NCBI GenBank assembly: GCA_018402095.1
Contig: JAGYJO010000053.1
Coordinates: 1-9,452 of the forward strand
From: a bacterium
Lineage (GTDB): Bacteria; Margulisbacteria; Marinamargulisbacteria; SXXA01
DNA: 9,452 nucleotides
Direction: 5' to 3'
Of this stretch, positions 1 to 5,680 are shown in pieces. Below the pieces are notes generated by a model that worked only from the letters and a program-made list of their open reading frames with translations, did not search any database and was not told the origin of the DNA. Positions within the stretch are counted from its first letter, which is position 1, and every line of letters begins with the position of its first letter. A program made the translations under genes and the position numbers.

Positions 1-690
1 CAAGGCTAAGAATTGTGTAACGTCCCGATAATTGGTTCTGTGGAACTGTTTGCAGTACATCTCAAAGCCACTCACGGACTTCAAAACAGCACCCCATTGT
101 ACCGCGTCATAGGGAGAATCCACATAATCGGGGTTGGGTAACAGTAAAAAATATTTCACATCCAACATCCGCGCTGTTTTGTCCGCACGTTCCAAAAATC
201 GGCCCAACTGTAAAAAATGCCAGCCTTCGCCATGGGACATGGTGTTTTCGATCAGGCCGCTAATCTGGTGATTGGCTTCATGAATGGCCACAAAAAAGTC
301 TTGAAGATCTTCGTTTTGACGTTTTTTGCTATGTTTTTCCACGAAGTGGTAGAGTCGATTGATGCTCTCCCAGAGTTCCGATGAGATAATTTCACGGACG
401 GTTCTGGCATTTTCGCGTAGCTGCTGTACACATGAAATGATGGCGTTGGCGTTGTCCGTATCAAAGGTCAAAAAGGTGACCACGTTTTTTTCATCGAAAC
501 CGTCATAGCGTGAGATGAAATCGCTGTCATCCCCGGAAGCACGGACCAAGGGTTCCCATTGGGTGCTGTCGTTTTCCCACCCGAGGTCGAGAATCAAGCG
601 TGAGGTGACATCGATGAATCGGGCCACGTTGTCGGATCTTTCCAAATAGCGACCCATCCAATATAGCGAATTGGCAACGCGACTAAGCAT
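1..690 (-). CDS. Alpha-E domain protein, C-terminus outside the window
   Basis: I translated this frame by hand; it gives 230 codons without a stop and runs off the left edge, so the C-terminus is missing (the family is usually a little over 300 residues). The N-terminus MLSRVANSLYWMGRYLERSD (residues 1-20) and a second similar segment, FLQLGRFLERADKTARMLDV (159-178), are the duplicated helical signature of the alpha-E family (COG2307, formerly DUF403). LRENARTVREIISSELWESI (91-110) is also typical. The protein is predicted to be all-helical, with no signal peptide or membrane segment. The function is unknown; the family almost always sits next to permuted ATP-grasp genes and is thought to be a partner in a peptide-tagging or peptide-synthesis system. 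The ATG at 690-688 overlaps the last 8 bases of the ATP-grasp gene and has a good AAGGAG six bases upstream, which suggests translational coupling. Confidence 0.93.
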   Translation of the reverse strand, partial: MLSRVANSLYWMGRYLERSDNVARFIDVTSRLILDLGWENDSTQWEPLVRASGDDSDFISRYDGFDEKNVVTFLTFDTDNANAIISCVQQLRENARTVREIISSELWESINRLYHFVEKHSKKRQNEDLQDFFVAIHEANHQISGLIENTMSHGEGWHFLQLGRFLERADKTARMLDVKYFLLLPNPDYVDSPYDAVQWGAVLKSVSGFEMYCKQFHRTNYRDVTQFLAL

Positions 691-2392
691 GTGTTTCTCC
701 TTCGGCGATGCTGCCAAATACCCCATCTGCACCATTTTCGGTCTGTTTATGTAGCTCCGCTACACCGCACAGACCGAGAAATGTCACATCTGTGGCATTT
801 GGCAGCATCTCAAAATCTGGTTCTGTAGGCGTCTTCCCCCCTGAAACGTGTTTTGTATTTACGGGATCCAAAGGGCGGTAGCCCTTTGAAATTCCTTCCT
901 TTCTCTCAGCAGAGCTGAGAGAAAGTCGTTTTTTTTCGGGGGCTTCGCCCCTACATGGCGGTGTCCCCAGTACCCATGTGTCTTTGCTGCCGCCACCTTG
1001 GGAAGAATTGACGACCAAAGACCCTTCTCGCAATGCGACACGTGTCAGGCCACCGGGCAAGACAAAAATAGACTTTCCGTAGAGAATGTAAGGCCGAAAA
1101 TCCACATGGCGGCCCACGATTTTATTGCCAATAATAGTGGGTGTACGTGATAGCGATAGGGTGGGTTGCGCGATGTAGTCACGGGGATTGGCGTTGATCT
1201 TGTTTGCAAAAACCTGTTGCTCCTCACGTGTCGAATGGGGGCCAATCAAGATACCGTATCCGCCAGATAGATTCACCGCTTTGACCACCAATTTATCGAG
1301 ATTGGCGAGGACGTAGGCCCTGTCTTTGGGGTTGTCACAGATATAGGTGGGGACATTGTTGAGAATGGGATCTTCGCCGAGATAATACTTAATAATTTTG
1401 GGAACATAGGCATAGACCGCTTTGTCATCGGCGATGCCGGTGCCAGGTGCGTTGGCCAATGACACGTTGCCTCGGCGGAAACAGTCCATGAGACCTGGGA
1501 CACCCAATAAAGAATCTTTTCGGAAAACCGTGGGATCGAGAAAGGCGTCGTCAATACGTCTGTAAATGACATCCACTTTTTCAAAGCCGCGGGTGGTACG
1601 TAGCATGACATAGCCATCGATCACGGTGAGGTCGGACCCTTGTGCCAAGGGAACACCCATTTGTTGGGCCAGAAAACTGTGCTCATAATAAGCCGAATTA
1701 TAAATCCCAGGTGTGAGGACAATCACTTTTGGGTTTTCAATGCCATTGGGCGCTGCATGACGCAGGGTCTCGTAGAGATGCTCGCCATAGACAGAGACGG
1801 GTCTGACGGCCATTTCCTGAAAGGCTTTTGGAAAGGTCCGTTTTTGGATAGAGCGGTTTTGCAGGACGTATGAAATACCCGATGGGCAGCGAAGATTGTC
1901 CTCCAAGACATAAAACTCACCATCCCGGTCTCTCACCAAATCGGTGCCTGTGACATGTATCCATATTTTTTGTGGTGGTGATATATTTTCGCATTGTTTG
2001 AGATAGCATTCTGACGACATGACGAGATCCCGTGGCACGACGCCGTCGTTGAGTATTTTTTGGTCATTGTAAATATCATCGATGAATAGATTGAGTGCTT
2101 GAATACGTTGTTTGAGTCCTTTTTCCAGCACGTCCCATTCTTGGGCCTGCACGATACGGGGCAGGATGTCATAGGGGAATATTTTTTCGGTACCTTTTTT
2201 GTCTCCGAAAACGCCGAAGGTGATGCCCTGTTGATAGAGGGCCATTTCGGCTGCTTTTTGACGGCGCTTGATGTCTTTGGGGGTCATAGCGTTCACATGC
2301 TGGACCAGTGGGGCGGCGCCGTCGCGTGCTTGCCCATCATCACCGATAAGTTCGTCGTAAAATCCCTGTGTGTCGTAATCGTGGAAGTTCAT
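683..2392 (-). CDS. Circularly permuted ATP-grasp protein (COG2308 type) with an unusual C-terminal tail
   Basis: The 569-residue product is a predicted ATP-dependent carboxylate-amine ligase of the circularly permuted ATP-grasp type 2 family (COG2308, DUF404/DUF407), presumably cytoplasmic. Family blocks in order: VLEDNLRCPSGISYVLQNR (162-180), LTPGIYNSAYYEHSFLAQQM (226-245), VIYRRIDDAFLDP (275-287), LANAPGTGIADDKAVYAYVP (312-331), KLVVKAVNLSGGYGILIGP (367-385), GRHVDFRPYILYG (427-439) and SSQGGGSKDTWVL (463-475). From memory, members usually end close to this last block, at roughly 470-490 residues. Here about 94 extra residues follow (476-569), with no recognisable domain and encoded by DNA made mainly of hairpins, so the tail is probably an in-frame repeat insertion. 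The ATG at 2392-2390 has AAGGGA a few bases upstream. The gene starts 27 bp after the amidotransferase/transglutaminase stop and overlaps the alpha-E start by 8 bp, so the three genes look like one operon. Confidence 0.93.
   Translation of the reverse strand: MNFHDYDTQGFYDELIGDDGQARDGAAPLVQHVNAMTPKDIKRRQKAAEMALYQQGITFGVFGDKKGTEKIFPYDILPRIVQAQEWDVLEKGLKQRIQALNLFIDDIYNDQKILNDGVVPRDLVMSSECYLKQCENISPPQKIWIHVTGTDLVRDRDGEFYVLEDNLRCPSGISYVLQNRSIQKRTFPKAFQEMAVRPVSVYGEHLYETLRHAAPNGIENPKVIVLTPGIYNSAYYEHSFLAQQMGVPLAQGSDLTVIDGYVMLRTTRGFEKVDVIYRRIDDAFLDPTVFRKDSLLGVPGLMDCFRRGNVSLANAPGTGIADDKAVYAYVPKIIKYYLGEDPILNNVPTYICDNPKDRAYVLANLDKLVVKAVNLSGGYGILIGPHSTREEQQVFANKINANPRDYIAQPTLSLSRTPTIIGNKIVGRHVDFRPYILYGKSIFVLPGGLTRVALREGSLVVNSSQGGGSKDTWVLGTPPCRGEAPEKKRLSLSSAERKEGISKGYRPLDPVNTKHVSGGKTPTEPDFEMLPNATDVTFLGLCGVAELHKQTENGADGVFGSIAEGETHA
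697..702 (-). promoter_or_regulatory. Ribosome binding site of the alpha-E gene
   Basis: Reads AAGGAG on the minus strand, six bases before the ATG at 690-688. It lies inside the last codons of the ATP-grasp gene and just downstream, on the mRNA, of the long palindrome at 707-809. It fixes the alpha-E start and would be exposed or hidden by upstream translation and folding. Confidence 0.75.
707..809. repeat. 103-bp imperfect palindrome inside the ATP-grasp 3' end
   Basis: Three nested pairs of perfect arms share one centre near 757.5. The outer arms are GATGCTGCCAAAT (707-719) and ATTTGGCAGCATC (797-809), 13 bp. The middle arms are CGGTCTGT (739-746) and ACAGACCG (769-776), 8 bp. The inner arms are TGTAGC (750-755) and GCTACA (759-764), 6 bp, around a 3-base loop. 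The stretches between arms are partly complementary. The whole element codes for residues of the ATP-grasp tail. Its left foot lies 4 bases from the alpha-E ribosome binding site on the mRNA. Confidence 0.9.
869..951. repeat. Block of three consecutive hairpins inside the ATP-grasp tail
   Basis: Hairpin 1: CAAAGGGC (869-876) and GCCCTTTG (881-888), 4-base loop. Hairpin 2: CTTTCTCTCAGC (899-910) and GCTGAGAGAAAG (914-925), 12 bp perfect, 3-base loop. Hairpin 3: GGGGC (939-943) and GCCCC (947-951), 3-base loop. On the + strand, hairpin 3 runs into CTAC, so its right part resembles the GCCCCTAC core of the REP elements elsewhere in the window. All three are coding, in frame, within the C-terminal tail (residues about 482-508). 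Together with the palindrome at 707-809 they make up most of the tail's DNA. Confidence 0.88.
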
Positions 2393-2419
2393 TGTTGTCC
2401 CTTTTTGCGTCGCAAAAAA

Positions 2420-4255
2420 CTATCGTAAAATCTCGCGCATTTTCACAGCAATTTTCAATGTCTCTTTGCCGCCACCTCTGTAAATAGTGCCAGATGTGGG
2501 CGTGGCATCAATGTAGTTACGCCCACATGCTACCCGAATGTGGTCTTGAGAGACGGCGCACCCATTGGTTGGATCAAAGCCGCGCCAACCGACGTAGGGC
2601 AAATAGACTTCTGCCCAAGCATGGGAGGCGTCGGACTGTATTTTGTTCGCATAGTCGACACCGGTGTAAATGTAGCCCATACGGTAGCGTGCCGGGATAC
2701 TCAGTAGTCTGGCCAGACAGATCAGCAAATTGGCAAAATCCTGACAGACGCCCTGGCGCGAGGTGTAGACCTCAAACGGCGTGGTACTGAGCGATGTGCT
2801 CCCTGAGACATATTTGTAATCTCTGTAAATGCTCATCGTCATGTCCTCGATGATATTGACGAGATGGTAATCATTTCTCAGAACAAAACTCATGGCATAT
2901 TCAGTGAGCTCTGTGAGTTGGGATTCGGGTAGCTCAGCGGGTAGCAGGTATGGCATCATCATCTGACGCTGCCATGGCATCCAGACCAAGGGAATGGATG
3001 TTTGGCGTCGTGAGAGATTGTGGTTGTCTGGTGGGGTTGCAAATACTTTGACCCGGCTGATGGCTTTGACGGAGAGTTTTTTGTAGGGTTGGTCTATGAC
3101 GCAGTGGATGGCTTGGTTGCCAAACACGTCTTCAAACTGGATTTCTTCGGTAGGTGACGAAATAGAGAGTGTGGCGTGTTCGACTTCTTGAATGGGGTCA
3201 TCTGTGGGTTGCAGCCGGAACAGGTGGGTACTGTGTTCGACCGGTTCAGAATAGCTATATTCGGTGGTATGTGTGACCTCAAAAAGTCGGTAATGCAGGG
3301 CTTCACCCGTGAGGGTTTGTGTCATGGCCCGTACGTTTAGCACATGATTCTGGGAATTCAGTGTCGGCACATGTGGGGTGATAGGTGCTTTGATGGTTGG
3401 TGCCGTGACGAGCTTGTTCATGAGCTGTGACCCTGATGCGAGAACACTGTCCCAGACAATGAGTCCTTGTCTCACGATGAGCAATTGCCCAGGTATCATC
3501 GGGGTCCAGTCCCCAGTCGAAAAAGGCGCTGAGCTCATGACGAAAGCTGTGCGGTAACTGTCTCGGGGGTCATTGAGTTTTATTTTCGCAACTTCGGAGG
3601 TGTATAAGTCTCTGTTTTTTGGGGGTTGTATACGGCTGTATCGTAATTGTTTCGGGGATTGGGATCCTTGGAAAAAGACCATGCTGCTGCCGTCTGTGAA
3701 ATACATGTCTGAGCTACCTAGCGCATCAAAGCGTTGGAACCAAGAATGCAGCAACGTGGGATCAAGATCGGCTATGGTGCGTGCGCTGCTCTCTGCTACT
3801 TTGGCCAAGAGATTGCAAAACGCGAGCTCTGAATCCGTTTGACCCAGGGGCTCCAAAAAGCGAGATTTGTCAGCGTGGAGTTTTTCGAGTGCTTGTTTGT
3901 CTAGGTAGCCATTGTGGACAAACAGCCAGTCCCGACCGGCAAAGCTGCGTGAAAAAGGCTGTGTTTCGGCGTGGCTATAGCCTTCTTTTGCGGACAATAT
4001 TTTGCAGAGAAAAGAGGTGGATCTAAAATTGGCCCATTCAATAATAGCGCCCATCAAAATTTGGGTGTCATGGGCGGAGGTGTCTTTGGTGACCATGGCG
4101 GACTGTTTGTCCTCGGGGTACCAACCGAGTCCCCATCCTCGGGAGAGAGAGTGGCTTGCTTGGTGTTTTGGCAATGTGATCGAGATAGACGGTGATGCCA
4201 TTCCATCAAAATTAAAGGCGATAATGTCACTGGCAAAAGACGGCGGTTTAAACAT
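2420..4255 (-). CDS. Class II glutamine amidotransferase-like domain fused to a transglutaminase
   Basis: The 611-residue product has two domains. Residues 1 to about 268 resemble YafJ-type class II glutamine amidotransferases (NTN-hydrolase fold): SRGWGLGWY (38-46), ETQPFSRSFAGRDWLFVHNG (97-116), GQTDSELAF (138-146) and an end near APFSTGDWTPMIPGQLLIV (243-261). A linker (about 269-322) leads to a transglutaminase-like domain (323-611) that starts LFEVTHTTEYSYSEPVEHST and has a complete Cys-His-Asp triad: C504 in GVCQDFANL, H545 in SHAWAEVYLP and D561 in FDPTNG. The usual N-terminal Met-Cys of class II amidotransferases is absent; the protein begins MFKPPSF. The frame upstream reaches a TGA at about 4336 with no other ATG, GTG or TTG, and AAAAGGG lies five bases before the ATG, so the start looks right. 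The first domain may therefore be a non-catalytic or altered amidotransferase. It is the first gene of the leftward operon. No signal peptide or membrane helix is seen. Confidence 0.9.
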   Translation of the reverse strand: MFKPPSFASDIIAFNFDGMASPSISITLPKHQASHSLSRGWGLGWYPEDKQSAMVTKDTSAHDTQILMGAIIEWANFRSTSFLCKILSAKEGYSHAETQPFSRSFAGRDWLFVHNGYLDKQALEKLHADKSRFLEPLGQTDSELAFCNLLAKVAESSARTIADLDPTLLHSWFQRFDALGSSDMYFTDGSSMVFFQGSQSPKQLRYSRIQPPKNRDLYTSEVAKIKLNDPRDSYRTAFVMSSAPFSTGDWTPMIPGQLLIVRQGLIVWDSVLASGSQLMNKLVTAPTIKAPITPHVPTLNSQNHVLNVRAMTQTLTGEALHYRLFEVTHTTEYSYSEPVEHSTHLFRLQPTDDPIQEVEHATLSISSPTEEIQFEDVFGNQAIHCVIDQPYKKLSVKAISRVKVFATPPDNHNLSRRQTSIPLVWMPWQRQMMMPYLLPAELPESQLTELTEYAMSFVLRNDYHLVNIIEDMTMSIYRDYKYVSGSTSLSTTPFEVYTSRQGVCQDFANLLICLARLLSIPARYRMGYIYTGVDYANKIQSDASHAWAEVYLPYVGWRGFDPTNGCAVSQDHIRVACGRNYIDATPTSGTIYRGGGKETLKIAVKMREILR

Positions 4256-4260
4256 GAGAA

Positions 4261-4267
4261 CCCTTTT
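4261..4267 (-). promoter_or_regulatory. Ribosome binding site of the amidotransferase/transglutaminase gene
   Basis: Reads AAAAGGG on the minus strand, five bases before the ATG at 4255-4253. It supports this start, which matters because this start leaves the protein without the N-terminal cysteine expected for class II amidotransferases. Confidence 0.6.
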
Positions 4268-4293
4268 GAATAACTTGGAATAGAGAGGTCCGT

Positions 4294-4323
4294 AGTATAG
4301 AGAATCGAGGGGAGTGTTGGGAA
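4294..4323 (-). promoter_or_regulatory. Candidate sigma-70-like promoter for the leftward operon
   Basis: On the minus strand TTCCCA (4323-4318) is followed after 18 bases by TATACT (4299-4294). This matches the -35 consensus at 4 of 6 and the -10 consensus at 5 of 6 positions. The predicted transcript would start about 30 bases before the ATG at 4255. Only consensus similarity supports it. Confidence 0.3.
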
Positions 4324-4356
4324 GGGATTGGTGTGGGGGTGTTCAACATGGCGCGG

Positions 4357-4483
4357 CATCCAAGGGCGTGATGAATCACGCCCCTACAGGTGATGGGGGA
4401 ATCGGGCAAAACCCCGAATGTTTTTGTAGGGGCGCAATTCATTTCGCCCTATAACGTAATGGGTCCTATAACGTAATGCGCCC
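4357..4483. repeat. REP pair 1 (mirror-image, BIME-like) with 17-bp duplication
   Basis: The first REP has stem GGGCGTGAT (4364-4372) / ATCACGCCC (4375-4383) followed by CTACAGG. About 40 bases later an opposite-facing REP begins TGTAGGGGCGCAAT (4425-4438), with a one-mismatch stem closing at ATTTCGCCC (4441-4449). The CCTACA and TGTAGG ends face each other, as in paired bacterial interspersed mosaic elements. After the second REP, CCTATAACGTAATG occurs twice, 17 bp apart (4448 and 4465), followed by another CGCCCTG end. The structure closely parallels the element at 4734-4846. Confidence 0.85.
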
Positions 4484-4587
4484 TGTGATAGGGTTGGTTC
4501 AACAAGGTGTGATGTACCAGGACGTTGCCATACCCGGGCGCGATATTTTACGCATGGCGTCACATACCATGGCGCGTAATCACTTCC

Positions 4588-4680
4588 TAGATGGGGGGTG
4601 CAGGAGGCAGTACGAAAAACATTATTTCAGCAGCTTTGCAGAGCGAAATATAAGATTTCAAGGGCTGACCCTTTGAATCT
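4588..4680 (+). repeat. Diverged second copy of the hairpin block found in the ATP-grasp tail
   Basis: The + strand here parallels the minus strand of about 864-951. CGAAAAACATTATTTCAGC corresponds to CGAAAA...ACTTTCTCTCAGC, then an imperfect hairpin closes with GAAAT (compare GAGAAAG), and then TTTCAAGGGCTGACCC...GAATC (about 4656-4680) corresponds to TTTCAAAGGGCTACCGCCC...GGATC. The second hairpin is still recognisable (TTCAAGGG / CCCTTTGAA with a bulge); the first is worn. The match was made by eye and needs an alignment. Confidence 0.5.
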
Positions 4681-4733
4681 ATTCTTCCCTGGCGTAGGGG
4701 TGATTACCGCATGGCGCGATATTCCATGGTGTG

Positions 4734-4846
4734 ACATCAAGGGCGTGATGAATCACACCCCTACAGGTGATAAAGTCAGGCAAAACCCCCAAAGAACGTT
4801 TCTGCATGGGGGCGCAATTCATTGCGCCCTATATTCATTGCGCCCT
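4734..4846. repeat. REP pair 2 (mirror-image, BIME-like)
   Basis: It has the same plan as the pair at 4357-4483. GGGCGTGATGAATCACACCC (about 4741-4760) is followed by CTACAGGTGAT, a spacer with GGCAAAACCCC as in pair 1, and then an opposite REP, GGGGCGCAATTCATTGCGCC (4810-4829). The piece TTCATTGCGCCCT then recurs 16 bp later (4834-4846). The first stem carries a G-to-A change (CACACCC instead of CACGCCC), so this copy is slightly decayed. A degenerate half element, GCGTAGGGGTGATTACCGC, lies just upstream at 4692-4710. Confidence 0.82.
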
Positions 4847-5073
4847 GGTAAAGTGAATGGCGCAACTATGACCGTACAATCACCGTCTACCGTCCCGGTC
4901 CCTGGTGTCATGGTTATGACTACAGTCAATCAGGATTATGCACTTTCCCTGGCTCCTCTTAATGCAGCCGCCGGTTTGTGTATGTTTGCGGCGATATCGC
5001 ATTGACCATCGAATGAGTGCCCAAATAAATTTGGTGGTATTGTGTACTCAGTATGGAATGGTATCTACATCAT

Positions 5074-5093
5074 TGTCATAATTTCTTATGACA
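5074..5093. promoter_or_regulatory. 8-bp perfect inverted repeat, possible operator
   Basis: TGTCATAA (5074-5081) and TTATGACA (5086-5093) flank a 4-base spacer, in AT-rich non-coding sequence between the divergent genes and away from the REP elements. The symmetry would suit a dimeric regulator or a small hairpin. It lies about 590 bp before the rightward gene and 820 bp before the leftward operon, so a direct role is unproven. Confidence 0.3.
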
Positions 5094-5158
5094 TTTATTT
5101 GTGATGCCAAACCTGCAGTGCCTCAGCATTCATCACTCAAGAGACTACAATTCATGCC

Positions 5159-5308
5159 TCTAATAATATAACGTCCTCTATCAACCTCCATCTCATCAAT
5201 ATTGCTCCCTCTAATGGTATAGAGCCCCCTAACATTAGTTTGTCTCCTAACGGTATTTTGCCCCCTAACATTAGTTTGTCTCCTAACACTATCGCGTCCC
5301 CTAACATT
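5159..5308. repeat. 18-bp tandem repeat array (six-codon period)
   Basis: About eight degenerate units of the form CCTAACATTAGTTTGTCT are arranged with an 18-bp period; one unit near 5195-5209 is 15 bp. Two units (5228-5245 and 5264-5281) are identical and 36 bp apart, indicating a 36-bp higher-order unit. All unit lengths are multiples of three, and the + strand frame is open throughout, reading PNISLS, PNGILP, PNISLS, PNTIAS. That frame continues into the RAYT remnant. The minus strand is open too, as VRGRDS / VRRQTN-type hexads. No start with a convincing ribosome site was found. Confidence 0.85.
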
Positions 5309-5317
5309 ACAGTGTGT

Positions 5318-5425
5318 GACATCCAAGGGCGTGATGAATCACGCCCCTACGGGAGGCATGGATTGGATTCCAGCGATCGCGGCGGCATCCCAACCGCAAA
5401 GGAATCACGCCCCTACGGGGGACAT
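5318..5425. repeat. REP element and half REP inside the RAYT remnant frame
   Basis: A full REP has stem GGGCGTGAT (5327-5335) / ATCACGCCC (5338-5346) followed by CTACGGGAGGCAT. A half copy, AATCACGCCCCTACGGGGGA (5403-5422), lies 66 bp downstream in direct orientation. Both are read in the frame of the transposase remnant as GRDESRPYG and ESRPYGG. The REP core is the same as in the two pairs at 4357 and 4734. Confidence 0.82.
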
Positions 5426-5431
5426 AGACAT

Positions 5432-5638
5432 GATACCGTTACAGTTGGGAAAATTGTCCGTGGGTTTAAAGCCCGATGCACACGTTTGATTAACCTGTCC
5501 CGACAAACGCCTGCGGTGCCCGTTTGGCAGCGAAATTATCACGACCATATTATTCGGGATGCTGCATCCTACCTGAAAATTGTGCAATATATCGAAACGA
5601 ACCTTCAACGATGGCAAGAAGATCCACACTATGTCTGA
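5432..5638 (+). pseudogene. 3' remnant of a REP-associated tyrosine transposase (RAYT, Y1 family)
   Basis: The frame reads TVGKIVRGFKARCTRLINL, then VPVWQRNYHDHIIRDAASYL and IVQYIETNLQRWQEDPHYV before a TGA. This is the characteristic C-terminal end of RAYT / IS200-like Y1 transposases (family form IVRGFKS...PVWQRNYYEHIIRNE...YI.NNP.KW). The N-terminal part with the His-hydrophobic-His catalytic motif is not upstream; an 18-bp tandem array and REP repeats lie there instead. The frame stays open back to about 5105, and the stretch at 5326-5420 encodes GRDESRPYG and a second ESRPYG from REP sequence, which resembles the variable linker of many RAYT genes, so the remnant may extend to about 5320. 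It ends 42 bp before the transglutaminase-DUF2126 start. It is too short to be an active transposase. Confidence 0.78.
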
Positions 5639-5680
5639 CCTTTCAAAATCTACTACCCCCAAAGAAAGCACCCCAACCCT

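Larger units (their letters stand above)
4256..5680. other. 1.4-kb divergent intergenic region
   Basis: It separates the leftward operon from the rightward transglutaminase-DUF2126 gene. In order it holds a candidate leftward promoter, REP pair 1, a worn hairpin element, a degenerate half REP, REP pair 2, about 230 bases (4850-5073) in which I see nothing recognisable, an inverted repeat, the 18-bp array, REP copies and the RAYT remnant. The motif CATGGCGCG recurs at about 4347, 4568 and 4710, hinting at further worn repeats. No intact gene was found, and no clear promoter for the rightward gene. Confidence 0.7.

Noticed and set aside
2402..2418. TTTTTGCG / CGCAAAAA inverted repeat between the transglutaminase and ATP-grasp genes
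   Set aside because: The stem is AT-rich with almost no loop and lies in a 27-bp operon gap next to the ribosome site; it is not a convincing terminator or operator.
4598..5005. 135-codon open frame on the + strand in the intergenic region
   Set aside because: It runs through the worn hairpin element and REP pair 2, has no recognisable domain and no good ribosome site. It is best explained as repeat DNA that happens to be open.
5373..5380. GCGATCGC octamer, as in the cyanobacterial HIP1 repeat
   Set aside because: A single occurrence inside the RAYT remnant is not enough to suggest a cyanobacterium.
4357..5425. Spaced palindromes considered as a CRISPR array
   Set aside because: The repeats differ in orientation and spacing, the intervals are themselves repeated, and no cas gene is present; they fit REP elements.
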